This document shows, piece after piece, positions 25,814-34,378 of a DNA stretch of 45,450 bases (the stretch's first letter is position 1; each line of letters opens with the position of its first letter). Position numbers and translations under genes: made by a program. A model generated the notes under the pieces. That model saw nothing but the letters and a program-made list of their open reading frames with translations. It ran no database searches and was not told the origin of the DNA. The stretch comes from Amycolatopsis acidicola (GTDB taxonomy: Bacteria > Actinomycetota > Actinomycetes > Mycobacteriales > Pseudonocardiaceae): the NCBI RefSeq assembly GCF_007713735.2, contig NZ_VMNW02000078.1, positions 1 to 45,450 on the forward strand, written 5' to 3'.

Positions 25814-28174
25814 CTATTTACCGTAACCGGCGCGGCGTAGTGCGTCGGCGAGCGCGCCACCACCGGTGTTCTGGGAGTCACGCCGGCCGCGGGATTGGCC
25901 CCCGCCCTTGCGCTGCCCCTGACCTTGGCCTTGGCGCTGCTGGCCCTGCCGCTCGCCGCCGCCCTGGCGCGCCGGCTTGCCGTCGGCGCCGACCTCGTCG
26001 TCGAGGCGCAGCGTCAGGGAAATGCGCTTGCGCGGAATGTCCACGTCGAGCACCTTCACCTTGACGATGTCGCCCGGTTTCGCGACGTCGCGCGGATCCT
26101 TGACGAAGTTCTTCGACATCGCCGAAACGTGCACCAGACCGTCCTGGTGCACCCCGATGTCGACGAACGCGCCGAACGCCGCCACGTTCGTCACCACGCC
26201 CTCCAGCCGCATCCCCGGTTTGAGGTCCCCGAGCTTCTCCACGCCCTCGGCGAAGGTGGCCGTCTTGAACGCCGGACGCGGGTCGCGGCCCGGCTTTTCC
26301 AGTTCGGACAGGATGTCGGTGACCGTGGGCAGACCGAACGTCTCGTCCACGAACTGTTCCGGACGGACGGACTTGAGCTCCCGCTCGTTGCCGATCAGCT
26401 CCGGCAGCTGTTTGCCGGTTGCCGTCAGGATCCGGCGCACCACCGGGTAGGACTCCGGGTGCACGCTGGAAAAGTCGAGCGGGTCGTCCCCGCCGCGGAT
26501 GCGGAGGAAGCCCGCGCACTGCTCGAACGCCTTCGGGCCCAATCGGGGCACCTGCTTGAGCACCTCGCGCGACGCGAAGGGGCCGTTGGAGTCGCGATGG
26601 GACACGATGTTCTCGGCCAGGCTCGCCGTGATGCCGGAAACCCTGGTCAGCAGTGGGGCGGAAGCGGTGTTCACGTCCACGCCGACGGCGTTCACGCAGT
26701 CTTCGACCACCGCGTCCAGCGAACGGGAGAGCGAAACCTCGGAAATGTCGTGCTGGTACTGCCCGACACCGATGGATTTCGGATCGATCTTCACCAGCTC
26801 GGCCAGCGGGTCCTGCAGGCGCCGGGCGATGGAGACCGCGCCGCGCAGCGACACGTCCATGCCCGGCAGCTCCTGCGAGGCGAACGCCGACGCCGAGTAC
26901 ACCGAAGCGCCGGCCTCGGACACGATGGCCTTGGTGAGCTTGAGCTCCGGGTGCTTCTTGATCAGCTCGATGGCCAGTTTGTCGGTCTCGCGGGAGGCCG
27001 TGCCGTTGCCGATCGAGATCAGGTCGACCTGGTGCTCGGCGGCGAGCTTGGCGAGTTTCGCGATCGACTCGTCCCAGCGGTTGGCAGGCTGGTGCGGGTA
27101 GATCGTGTCGGTGGCGACGACCTTGCCGGTGGCGTCGACGACGGCCACCTTCACGCCGGTGCGGAAGCCCGGGTCGAGGCCCATCGTGGCGCGCGTGCCC
27201 GCCGGGGCGGCCAGCAGCAGGTCTCGCAGGTTCGCCGCGAACACCCGCACCGCGTCGTCCTCCGCCGCCTGGCGCAGCCGCAGCCGCAGGTCGATGCCGA
27301 GGTGCAGGAGGATCTTGGTGCGCCAGGCCCAGCGGACCGTGTCACCGAGCCACTTGTCGGCAGGCCTGCCTTCGTTCCGGATGCCGAACTGCTGCGCGAT
27401 GCGCTGCTCGTAGCTGCTCGGGCCGGGCTCGTCGGTGGGCTCCTCCGGCTCGATCGTGAGGTCGAGGACCTCCTCCTTCTCGCCGCGGAACATCGCGAGC
27501 ACGCGGTGTGACGGCATTTTCGTGAAGGGCTCGGCGAAGTCGAAGTAGTCCGAGAACTTGGCGCCCTCGGTCTCCTTGCCCGCGCGCACCTTCGACGAGA
27601 GACGGCCCTGCGCCCACATCTTCTCGCGCAGCTCACCGATCAGGTCCGCGTCCTCGCCGAAGCGCTCGACCAGGATGGCCCTGGCCCCGTCGAGCGCCGC
27701 CTGCGCGTCCGCCACGCCCTTCTCGGCGTCGACGAAGACCGCGGCCGCCGCCTGAGGATCCTTCGTCGGGTCGCTCAGCAGGCCGTCGGCCAGCGGCTCG
27801 AGGCCGGCCTCGCGCGCGATCTGGGCCTTGGTGCGGCGCTTGGGCTTGTACGGGAGGTAGATGTCCTCGAGGCGGGCCTTGGTGTCGGCCGCGCGGATCT
27901 GGTCCGCCAGCTCCTCGGTCAGCTTGCCCTGCGAGTCGATCGACTCGAGGATCGCGGCCCGGCGCTCGTCGAGTTCCCGCAGGTAGCGCAGCCTGTCCTC
28001 GAGCGTGCGCAGCTGCGCGTCGTCGAGCGTGCCGGTGACTTCCTTGCGGTAGCGCGCGATGAAGGGCACGGTCGATCCGCCGTCGAGCAACTCCACGGCG
28101 GCCTTGACCTGTCCCTCGCGCACGCCGAGCTCCTCGGCGATCCTGCGCTCGATCGACTGCACGACGCCTGTCAC
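25814..28174 (-). CDS. tex: Tex-family RNA-binding transcription accessory protein
   Basis: About 786 residues, the usual Tex length. Order of parts: an N-terminal helical Tex domain (AEELGVREGQVKAAVELLDGGSTVPFIARYRKEVTG), the YqgF-like nuclease-fold domain (ATMGLDPGFRTGVKVAVVDATGKVV), two helix-hairpin-helix motifs (VNAVGVDVNTASAPLLTRVSGI and VPRLGPKAFEQCAGFLRIRG), and a C-terminal S1 domain (LKPGMRLEGVVTNVAAFGAFVDIGVHQDGLVHVSAMS). A Gly/Gln/Arg-rich tail follows, perhaps adding RNA affinity. Tex is a highly conserved cytoplasmic protein linked to transcription elongation and RNA handling. GTG 28174 is the probable start; frame is open to 28228, and GTG 28156 is another option. Confidence 0.9.
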   Translation of the reverse strand: MTGVVQSIERRIAEELGVREGQVKAAVELLDGGSTVPFIARYRKEVTGTLDDAQLRTLEDRLRYLRELDERRAAILESIDSQGKLTEELADQIRAADTKARLEDIYLPYKPKRRTKAQIAREAGLEPLADGLLSDPTKDPQAAAAVFVDAEKGVADAQAALDGARAILVERFGEDADLIGELREKMWAQGRLSSKVRAGKETEGAKFSDYFDFAEPFTKMPSHRVLAMFRGEKEEVLDLTIEPEEPTDEPGPSSYEQRIAQQFGIRNEGRPADKWLGDTVRWAWRTKILLHLGIDLRLRLRQAAEDDAVRVFAANLRDLLLAAPAGTRATMGLDPGFRTGVKVAVVDATGKVVATDTIYPHQPANRWDESIAKLAKLAAEHQVDLISIGNGTASRETDKLAIELIKKHPELKLTKAIVSEAGASVYSASAFASQELPGMDVSLRGAVSIARRLQDPLAELVKIDPKSIGVGQYQHDISEVSLSRSLDAVVEDCVNAVGVDVNTASAPLLTRVSGITASLAENIVSHRDSNGPFASREVLKQVPRLGPKAFEQCAGFLRIRGGDDPLDFSSVHPESYPVVRRILTATGKQLPELIGNERELKSVRPEQFVDETFGLPTVTDILSELEKPGRDPRPAFKTATFAEGVEKLGDLKPGMRLEGVVTNVAAFGAFVDIGVHQDGLVHVSAMSKNFVKDPRDVAKPGDIVKVKVLDVDIPRKRISLTLRLDDEVGADGKPARQGGGERQGQQRQGQGQGQRKGGGQSRGRRDSQNTGGGALADALRRAGYGK

Positions 28175-28370
28175 GTTCCTGATCCACTCCCTTGTCGAGG
28201 CCGGTCCGTTGCATTCTGCCTTCGGCACCGCCGCCGGTCGGTACAGGGTTGCCGAATCGGGTGCGTGAGTCCAGTAACCAAATGCCGTCGGGCTGCGACT
28301 CGTGAGTATCGACGTCGGTCACCCTTCCCGGTAGGTGCGTATGCAAGGCTCTGGTGCGGGGGAGCGGTGC

Positions 28371-28601
28371 GTGCGCGTGACGGTGCACTGCAGGCAGGTG
28401 CGCGTGGAGGCCGGTGACGGGCGGCAGGTTTCCCTTTCGTATCCCGGAATATTGCTGAGCGGATTCGAGGACGGGAAGGCGGTATGTGAGCGCTGGGTGC
28501 CGTTCGGCGCGGAGCCGACGGAGGAGGACGACGAGAGGCTCGTCGAGGCGCTCCACCAGGCGCTCCTCTGGCAGGAACACCAGAGCGAGTGCCCGATGTA
28601 G
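28371..28601 (+). CDS. Small hypothetical protein, 76 residues
   Basis: Start GTG 28371 is set by GGGGGAG at 28358-28364 with ideal spacing. The protein has a beta-rich first half (VTVHCRQVRVEAGDGRQVSLSYPGILLSGFEDGK) and an acidic helical second half ending QALLWQEHQSECPM. No signal peptide or known motif is seen. It is divergent from Tex across 196 bp. Two Cys residues lie at about 6 and 36, with a third near the C-terminus. Function unknown. Confidence 0.55.
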   Translation: MRVTVHCRQVRVEAGDGRQVSLSYPGILLSGFEDGKAVCERWVPFGAEPTEEDDERLVEALHQALLWQEHQSECPM

Positions 28602-28641
28602 GGAACGGGCACGTGTGTGGGCCCGCCTCGGTCCATTGTGG

Positions 28642-28881
28642 TCAGAAGCGCCAGCGCGGGTTCGCCGCCAGGTTGAGCGCTTTCTGTTCCTCCGCGCCGG
28701 TGCAGAAGTAGACGGCGTCCGCCACCCACACGGTCAGCAACGGCGTGATGTGCGGGCGCCCGTCGGCTCGGAGGGTGGTGAGCCACGAAACCCCCGCCGC
28801 GCGCACCCGCTCGCGTGCCTCCTCCCACGGGGTCGCGACGGCGCCGTCGGAGCTGTAACGCTTGTCCAGTCTCGTTTCCAT
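28642..28881 (-). pseudogene. Truncated PPOX-type flavoprotein
   Basis: 79 residues. They match the N-terminal half of pyridoxamine-phosphate-oxidase-like FMN proteins: LDKRYSSDGAVATPWEEARERVRAAGVSWLTTLRADGRPHITPLLTVWVADAVYFCTGAEEQKALNLAANPR. Full-length relatives are about 130-150 residues. Here the reading goes from ANPR straight to WRF and a stop. As I recall them, full relatives often end in R-W-R-F, so a simple internal deletion that kept the last residues is the best reading. The second half of the FMN site is gone, so activity is unlikely. Confidence 0.6.
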
Positions 28882-28956
28882 ACCGGTGCGGACTCGGCGA
28901 CGGTGCGGAACTCATCGGAGTGTGCCAAGCTCGGACCGGCTCGATGAGGAGGCGCT

Positions 28957-29712
28957 GTGGACGAGTACGTACGCGTCGGCACGGGCGGGCATGTGGTCCT
29001 CGCCCTGCACGGCTGGTTCGGATCGGCGAACGCGTGGGAGAACCTGACCCCGCACCTCGACGGGGATCAGTTCAGCTACGTCTTCTTCAACTGCCGCGGC
29101 TACGGCGCGCGCAGGAACGTGCCGGGTGAGTACACGATCGCCGAGGCCGCCGGTGACGTGCTGGCGCTGGCGGACGAGCTGGGCGCCGAACGCTTTTCGC
29201 TCGTCGGGCATTCGATGGGCGGCAGCATCATGCAATGGGTGTACGCCGACGCGCCCGAGCGGGTGCGTGCGCTCGTCGGCGTGTCGCCGGTGCCCGCCAG
29301 CGGTGTCCCGTTCGACGAGCAGACCTGGCAGCTGTTCGACAGCGCGGCCGAGGACTCCGCCAGCCGCAAGGCGATCATCGACTTCACCACCGGCGGCCGC
29401 CACCCCGACGCCTGGCTCGACGGGATGGTGCTGCATTCGGAGGAGAACTCCGACAAGAAGGCGTTCGCCGCGTACCTGCGCGCCTGGGCGAAGACCGACT
29501 TCCACGAGCGCATCGAGGGCGCCGAGGTGCCGGTGAAGGTGATCGTCGGGGAGAACGACCCGGCGCTGGGCGAGCAGGCGATGCTGGAGACTTTCGTCCG
29601 CTGGTACCCGAAACTCGACCTCGAGGTCATGCCGGACGCCGGGCACTACGCCGCGGACGAGGTGCCGGTCACGCTCGCCAACACGATCGAAGTGTTCCTG
29701 GACGAGCACTGA
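28957..29712 (+). CDS. Alpha/beta hydrolase
   Basis: 251 residues with a complete triad: nucleophile Ser86 in GHSMGG, Asp about 211 in VGENDPAL and His about 230 in DAGHYAADE. The oxyanion strand is VLALHGWFGSANAW. Start GTG 28957 follows GAGGAGG. Such enzymes cleave esters, amides, lactones or C-C bonds; no substrate class stands out. Its stop overlaps the P450 start by 1 bp (TGATG), so the two are translationally linked and probably act on the same compound, hydroxylation and hydrolysis being common partners in catabolism. Confidence 0.87.
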   Translation: MDEYVRVGTGGHVVLALHGWFGSANAWENLTPHLDGDQFSYVFFNCRGYGARRNVPGEYTIAEAAGDVLALADELGAERFSLVGHSMGGSIMQWVYADAPERVRALVGVSPVPASGVPFDEQTWQLFDSAAEDSASRKAIIDFTTGGRHPDAWLDGMVLHSEENSDKKAFAAYLRAWAKTDFHERIEGAEVPVKVIVGENDPALGEQAMLETFVRWYPKLDLEVMPDAGHYAADEVPVTLANTIEVFLDEH

Positions 29713-30938
29713 TGCCCGGTGCGGACGTCTTCGATCCGCGCGTGTTCGCGCGGGGCCTGCCGCACGAGGAGTTCCGCCGCCTGCGTGACACCGAACCCGT
29801 TGCGTGGCAAGACGAACACGAGGTTCTCGGCTGGCCTGCCGGCCCGGGCTTCTGGGCGGTGACCCGGTACGCCGACGTCCGGCACGTGCTGCGCACCCCG
29901 GAGGTCTACTCCTCCTGGCTCGGCGCCACCCAGATCCGTGACCCCGAGCCTGCGGATCTCGCGTTCATCCGCCGGATGATCCTCAACATGGACGCGCCGG
30001 AGCACAATCGCTTGCGGCGCATAGTTTCCGCGGTCTTCACGCGCAGGCGGCTGGAGCAGTTCGCGGAGCAGATCGCGCGGCGGGCGGGCGGGCTGCTCGA
30101 AGCCGCGGGCGACCGGTGCGATCTGCCCGTACAGGTCACCGACGACTTCCCGCTGCTGAACCTCGCCGATCTGCTCGGGGTGCCGCCGGAGGACAGGCAA
30201 CTGTTGCTGAAGTGGACGAACCGTGTGATCGGCTACCAGGACCCGGAGCACGCCGAGATCGTGCGCGACGAGCAGGGCAAACCGATCAACCCGCGGTCAC
30301 CGGCGATGCTCAAGGACATGTTCGCCTACGCGCAACAGCTGGCGGAGCAGAAGCGCGCGCGGCCGGCCGACGACCTGATGACCGCGCTCGTGCGGGCCGA
30401 GGTGGACGGGCGCGCGCTCGACGACGCCGAGCTGGAGATGTTCTTCTTCCTCGTGGTGATCGCGGGCAACGACACGGTGCGCAGCGCGCTGCCCGGCGGC
30501 GTGCTGGCGCTGCTCGAACACCCCGCGGAATACCGGCGCCTGAAGGAAAATCCGGAGCTGCTGCCCAGCGCGGTGGAGGAAATGCTGCGCTGGCACCCGC
30601 CCGTGCTCACCTTCCGCCGCACGGCGAGCCGCGACACCGAGCTTTCCGGGCAGCGGATCCGCGCCGGGGACAAGGTCGTCGTCTACTTCGCGTCGGCGCA
30701 TTTCGACGAGCGGGCCTTCCCCGATCCGTACCGCTTCGACCTCGCCAGGGAGCCCAACGATCACCTGGCTTTCGGTCAGGGGCCGCATCTGTGCCTCGGC
30801 GCCCACTTCGGACGCCTTCAGCTGCGGACGTTCTTCCGCGAGTTCCTCCGGCTGCCCGAAGCACGGCTCGACGGCGAAGTACGGCACCTCACCTCGAATT
30901 TCATCAACGGCGTCACGCATCTCCCGCTGCGCTGGTGA
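29712..30938 (+). CDS. Cytochrome P450
   Basis: 408 residues, standard bacterial length. The I-helix oxygen-activation motif is IAGNDTVRSALPGG, the ExxR pair is EEMLR (AVEEMLRWHPPV), and the heme loop is FGQGPHLCLGAHFGRLQ with the Cys ligand in HLCLG. The I-helix Asn-Asp-Thr fits a monooxygenase with normal proton delivery. AGNDT and the FRRTASRDTEL block recall the CYP124/125/142-type lipid or terpene hydroxylases, but subfamily cannot be set from reading alone. Redox partners are not encoded here. The 3' end overlaps the convergent pxpA gene by 26 bp. Confidence 0.92.
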   Translation: MPGADVFDPRVFARGLPHEEFRRLRDTEPVAWQDEHEVLGWPAGPGFWAVTRYADVRHVLRTPEVYSSWLGATQIRDPEPADLAFIRRMILNMDAPEHNRLRRIVSAVFTRRRLEQFAEQIARRAGGLLEAAGDRCDLPVQVTDDFPLLNLADLLGVPPEDRQLLLKWTNRVIGYQDPEHAEIVRDEQGKPINPRSPAMLKDMFAYAQQLAEQKRARPADDLMTALVRAEVDGRALDDAELEMFFFLVVIAGNDTVRSALPGGVLALLEHPAEYRRLKENPELLPSAVEEMLRWHPPVLTFRRTASRDTELSGQRIRAGDKVVVYFASAHFDERAFPDPYRFDLAREPNDHLAFGQGPHLCLGAHFGRLQLRTFFREFLRLPEARLDGEVRHLTSNFINGVTHLPLRW

Positions 30939-31689
30939 AAGCCCGGAGCTCCACTCCCGCTTCCACCAACGCGTCCCGCGCTCCGCGCGCGATCTCGACC
31001 GCGCCCGGGGTGTCGCCGTGCACGCACACCGACTCCGGCTCGACCTCGACCACGCTGCCGTCGATCGCGACCACGGTGCCCTCGGTGGCCATCCGCACGA
31101 CGCGGCGCAGCACCTCGTCCGGATCGTGGATCACCGAACCCGGCTCCCGGCGGGAAACCAGCGTGCCCTCCGGGGTGTAAGCGCGGTCGGCGAACGCCTC
31201 GCGAACCGGGCGCAGGCCCGCGGATTCGGCCTGGCGCAACCATTCCGAGCCCGGCAGACCCAGCACCGGCAGGCTCGCGTCGTACGCTTTCACCGCTTCG
31301 ACGACGGCCGCCGCCTGCTCGGCGTGGCGCACGATCGCGTTGTACAGCGCGCCGTGCGGCTTCACGTAGCTCACGCGGGTTCCGGCGATCCTGGCGAAGC
31401 CGTCGAGCGCCGCGATCTGGTAGATCACGTCGTTCACCAGCTCCGCGGGGTCGACGTCGATGAACCGGCGGCCGAAACCCGCCAGGTCCCGGTAGCCGAC
31501 CTGCGCCCCGACCGCGACCCCGGCGTTCGCGGCCAGCCCGGTGACCTTCCGCAGCACGCTCGGGTCGCCGGCGTGGAAGCCGCAGGCGACGTTCGCGCTG
31601 GTCACGATGCCCAGCAGGGCGTCGTCGTGGGTCAGCGGCCAGATGCCGAAGCCCTCGCCGAGGTCACTGTTCAAATCGATCAACGCCAC
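30913..31689 (-). CDS. pxpA: 5-oxoprolinase subunit A (LamB/YcsF family)
   Basis: 258 residues with the diagnostic LNSDLGEGFG at the N-terminus, ANVACGFHAGDP, GAQVGYRDLAGFGRR and VKPHGALYNAI motifs of the LamB/YcsF family. PxpA forms part of the ATP-dependent 5-oxoprolinase with PxpB and PxpC, opening pyroglutamate to glutamate; related proteins act on other cyclic amides. Genes for the B and C subunits are not in the window, so they are elsewhere or this copy works differently. ATG 31689; 114 bp separate it from the divergent secreted-protein gene. Confidence 0.88.
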   Translation of the reverse strand: MALIDLNSDLGEGFGIWPLTHDDALLGIVTSANVACGFHAGDPSVLRKVTGLAANAGVAVGAQVGYRDLAGFGRRFIDVDPAELVNDVIYQIAALDGFARIAGTRVSYVKPHGALYNAIVRHAEQAAAVVEAVKAYDASLPVLGLPGSEWLRQAESAGLRPVREAFADRAYTPEGTLVSRREPGSVIHDPDEVLRRVVRMATEGTVVAIDGSVVEVEPESVCVHGDTPGAVEIARGARDALVEAGVELRAFTSAAGDA

Positions 31690-31803
31690 TCCCCATCTTC
31701 TTTACCGAACCCGAACAAAGCGCCGACGCTCCTCGAATCCTCGTACAGCACAGTCCCACATGTCCCGGCGTCGTGTCGGGCCGACGAGACGAGGAGTGAC
31801 CTG

Positions 31804-32190
31804 ATGCGCATCCCAGCACGCGCCGCGCTCGCCGCCTGCGGTGCCGCGGCCCTGCTCGCCGCCGGTGCCCCGGTGGCTTCGGCGGACACCACCACCTACG
31901 CGCCCATCACGCTGAGCCCGGAGGAGTCGCAGCACCTGTGCGCGGACGTGCTGCCGCGGCTGATCGACCGGAAGACCAAACTGGCCGACAAGATCAACGG
32001 TGGCGCCGACGTGCAGGGTTCGGTGGCGTGGCTGCGGGCGAAGGCGCAGGACCAGCGGGGGAAGGGGCACGCCAAGATCGCCGACCGGCTGGGCGCGCGG
32101 GCCGACCGGCGGGCGGGCCGGGTGGACGACCTGAAGTCGGTCGACCAGCGCCTGACCGACTTCAAGAACGCCCACTGCGTGGCGAAATGA
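31804..32190 (+). CDS. Secreted helical protein with a Cys pair
   Basis: 128 residues. Signal peptide MRIPARAALAACGAAALLAAG, with cleavage expected after PVASA, leaves about 100 residues. The mature protein is charged and helical (KTKLADKINGGADVQGSVAWLRAKAQDQRGKGHAKIADRLGARADRRAGR). It has a Cys near each end: HLCADVL early and NAHCVAK at the C-terminus, well placed for a disulfide that would clamp a helical bundle. I do not recognise the family. The stop overlaps the mini-lipoprotein start (ATGA), and the chain continues into a two-component system, so it may be an extracytoplasmic sensing partner or an output. Confidence 0.75.
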   Translation: MRIPARAALAACGAAALLAAGAPVASADTTTYAPITLSPEESQHLCADVLPRLIDRKTKLADKINGGADVQGSVAWLRAKAQDQRGKGHAKIADRLGARADRRAGRVDDLKSVDQRLTDFKNAHCVAK

Positions 32191-32357
32191 GCCTGCGACG
32201 GGTGGCGGCGGCCGCACTGGCCGCGGCGGCGCTCGCGCTCTGCTGCACGGCCTGCGACGACCGGTCGAGCGCTCCGACGGGAGCCGACGAGCTGAGCCGG
32301 GTGCGGACTACGCTGGACGCGATCGATTCGGAGGTGGCGGGCGACGGCTCGCCGTGA
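32187..32357 (+). CDS. Mini-lipoprotein, 56 residues
   Basis: MSLRRVAAAALAAAALALCC followed by TACDDRSSAPTGADELSRV: an Arg-containing n-region, a hydrophobic stretch and a Cys cluster around 19-23 that could hold a lipobox (ALCC or CTAC). The box is imperfect, so lipidation is likely but not certain. The mature part is only about 35 residues, acidic and helical (DELSRVRTTLDAIDSEVAGD). ATG overlaps the secreted-protein gene and GTG of the response regulator overlaps its stop, so translation is coupled on both sides. Function unknown. Confidence 0.66.
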   Translation: MSLRRVAAAALAAAALALCCTACDDRSSAPTGADELSRVRTTLDAIDSEVAGDGSP

Positions 32358-33052
32358 GCCAGCCCGGAGTGCCGATGACCGCACCCGCAGGCCGCGGCCT
32401 CGTCCTCGTCGTCGAGGACGAAGCCGCGATCGCCGACCTCATCGTGCGCTATCTGAAGCGGGACGGCTTCGGCGCGCACGTCGAGTCCAGTGGCGAAGGG
32501 GCGCTGGCCGCGGTACGGCGGCTCCGCCCCGTCGCCGTGGTGCTCGACATCGGACTGTCCGGAATGGACGGTGTGGAGGTCTGCCGCACCATGCGTTCCG
32601 CGGGCGACTGGACCCCGGTGTTGTTCGTGACGGCCCGCGATGACGAGGTGGACAGGCTGGTCGGGCTGGAACTCGGCGCGGACGACTACGTCACCAAACC
32701 GTTCAGCCCGCGCGAGCTGGCCGCCAGGGTGCGGACGGTACTGCGCCGCGCCGCGGGGCCGCCCGCGGAGGTGCTCGCGATCGGGGCGGTGCGGGTCGAC
32801 GTCGCGCAGCGGAAGGTGTGGGCATCCGGCACCGAGGTTTCGCTCACCTCCACGGAGTTCGACCTGCTGACGGAACTGGCGCGGCAGCCGGGCCGGGTGT
32901 TCGAGCGCGGGCAGTTACTGAGCGCGGTGTGGGGTTACGAGGCTTCGGCCGGGACACGGACGGTGGACGTGCACATCGCGCAGTTGCGGGCGAAACTCGG
33001 CGATTCCAGTCCTATTCGGACGGTCCGTGGCGTTGGCTATGCGGCGTCGTAG
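32354..33052 (+). CDS. OmpR/PhoB-family response regulator
   Basis: 232 residues. Receiver domain: acidic pair Glu21/Asp22, phospho-acceptor Asp65 in VVLDIGLSGMDG, Thr93 in FVTARDD and Lys115 in DDYVTKPFSPREL. The output is a winged helix at about 135-230 (VRVDVAQRKVWASGTEVSLTSTEFDLLTELARQPGRVFERGQLLSAVWGY to RTVRGVGYAAS). Starts at GTG 32354, overlapping the mini-lipoprotein stop by 4 bp. It partners with the histidine kinase that overlaps its 3' end by 14 bp. Autoregulation of the whole four-gene unit is likely. Confidence 0.92.
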   Translation: MSQPGVPMTAPAGRGLVLVVEDEAAIADLIVRYLKRDGFGAHVESSGEGALAAVRRLRPVAVVLDIGLSGMDGVEVCRTMRSAGDWTPVLFVTARDDEVDRLVGLELGADDYVTKPFSPRELAARVRTVLRRAAGPPAEVLAIGAVRVDVAQRKVWASGTEVSLTSTEFDLLTELARQPGRVFERGQLLSAVWGYEASAGTRTVDVHIAQLRAKLGDSSPIRTVRGVGYAAS

Positions 33053-34364
33053 CTCCCTGGCCGCGCGGATCACCGCGGTCTGTCTCGCCGTCGCCGGGGT
33101 GGCAGTGCTGGTGGCGGGCGTCGTCGCCGCTTCGCTGGTCCGGCGCACGGGGGAGGACGTGCTGCAGCGGTCCTTGTCGGCACAGGCGGATGTGGTCGCG
33201 AGCCAGCTCGACGCGACCGGCCTCGGTTCGCGGGTTGGGTTGGCGAAAGTCGCGGATGTCCTTCGGGGGCAAGGGATTTCGGTGGTGACGGCCCGGCTGG
33301 CCAGTGACGGGGCGGCCTCGCGTGCGGCGCTGGAAGCCGGTCTGCAGCGGGCTGATGGCTCGGTGTCGGTGAAGCGGACCGTGGCGGGGCAGGAGTATCT
33401 GGTCGAGATCCGGGGCGCGGCGGGGACGGCGTTCGCGTTGGTGGAGCCGGTGCAGATGGCGCGTAACACGCAGCGGGTGTTCGTGCGGAACCTGTTGCTG
33501 GCGCTGGGGGCCGGTCTGCTCGTGGCGGCTGTGGCGGGGTTGGTGCTGGGGCGTCTGCTCGCGCGGCCGTTGCGCCGGACGGCGGGCGTCGCGGCGACGA
33601 TGAGCCAGGGCCGCCGGGATCTTCGCGCGCCGGTCGAGGGGCCGGCCGAGGTGGCCGAGGTGGCGAACGCGGTCAACGAGTTGTCGGCGGCGTTGCAGCA
33701 CAGCGAATCGCGGCAGCGGGAGTTCCTGCTGTCGGTCTCCCACGAGCTGCGCACGCCGTTGACGGCGGTGCGCGGGTTCGCCGAGTCCCTTGTGGACGGT
33801 GTGGTTCCGCCTGCGGAGGCGGGGGAGACGATCCAGCGTGAGTCGCTTCGACTGGAGCGGCTGGTGAACGACCTGCTCGATCTGGCCCGGCTGGGCGCGG
33901 ACGAGTTCCGGCTGGACCTGGCTTCGATAGACCTCGGCGAGACGGTGCGTTCTGCCGCCGAAGTGTGGCGGGTGCGGTGTGAGCAGGCCGGGGTGCGGTT
34001 CTCGACGGAGCTTCCGGCCGGGCCGGTGCACGTCGTGGCCGATCCGCGACGTCTGCGTCAGGTGCTGGACATCCTGGCGGAGAACGCCCTGCGCGCCACG
34101 CCGGCCGGAGCGCCGATCGTGTTGTCCCTGAACGCTTCCGGCGTGCTCCAGGTGCGGGACGGCGGGCCCGGGCTGGCGCCGGAGGACTACGCGATGGCCT
34201 TCGAACGCGGCGCGCTGAACGCCAAGTACCGCGGCTCCCGGCCGGTGGGGTCCGGCGTCGGCTTGGCTCTCGCGCACGGATTGGTGACCCGGATGGGCGG
34301 GACGATCTCGGCAGGCCCCGCCCCGGAGGGCGGGGCCGCCTTCACGGTGAGCCTCGCTTCCTAG
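33039..34364 (+). CDS. Sensor histidine kinase
   Basis: 441 residues. Membrane helix 1 is about 10-34, an extracytoplasmic region of about 115 residues follows, helix 2 is about 151-172, then HAMP (about 173-225). The H-box SVSHELRTPLTAVRGFAE has the phospho-accepting His225, and the ATPase domain has N-box ILAENALRATPAG, G1 VRDGGPGLAPED and G2 GSGVGLALAHGL. All catalytic motifs are present. ATG 33039 overlaps the response-regulator gene by 14 bp. The sensed signal is unknown. The second 21-bp repeat array begins 14 bp after its stop. Confidence 0.92.
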   Translation: MRRRSSLAARITAVCLAVAGVAVLVAGVVAASLVRRTGEDVLQRSLSAQADVVASQLDATGLGSRVGLAKVADVLRGQGISVVTARLASDGAASRAALEAGLQRADGSVSVKRTVAGQEYLVEIRGAAGTAFALVEPVQMARNTQRVFVRNLLLALGAGLLVAAVAGLVLGRLLARPLRRTAGVAATMSQGRRDLRAPVEGPAEVAEVANAVNELSAALQHSESRQREFLLSVSHELRTPLTAVRGFAESLVDGVVPPAEAGETIQRESLRLERLVNDLLDLARLGADEFRLDLASIDLGETVRSAAEVWRVRCEQAGVRFSTELPAGPVHVVADPRRLRQVLDILAENALRATPAGAPIVLSLNASGVLQVRDGGPGLAPEDYAMAFERGALNAKYRGSRPVGSGVGLALAHGLVTRMGGTISAGPAPEGGAAFTVSLAS

Positions 34365-34378
34365 GACTCCCACGATGC

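Noticed and set aside
28957..30938. Biosynthetic gene cluster around the P450 and AfsR-type gene
   Set aside because: No synthase, assembly-line or tailoring set accompanies them; only isolated enzymes are present.
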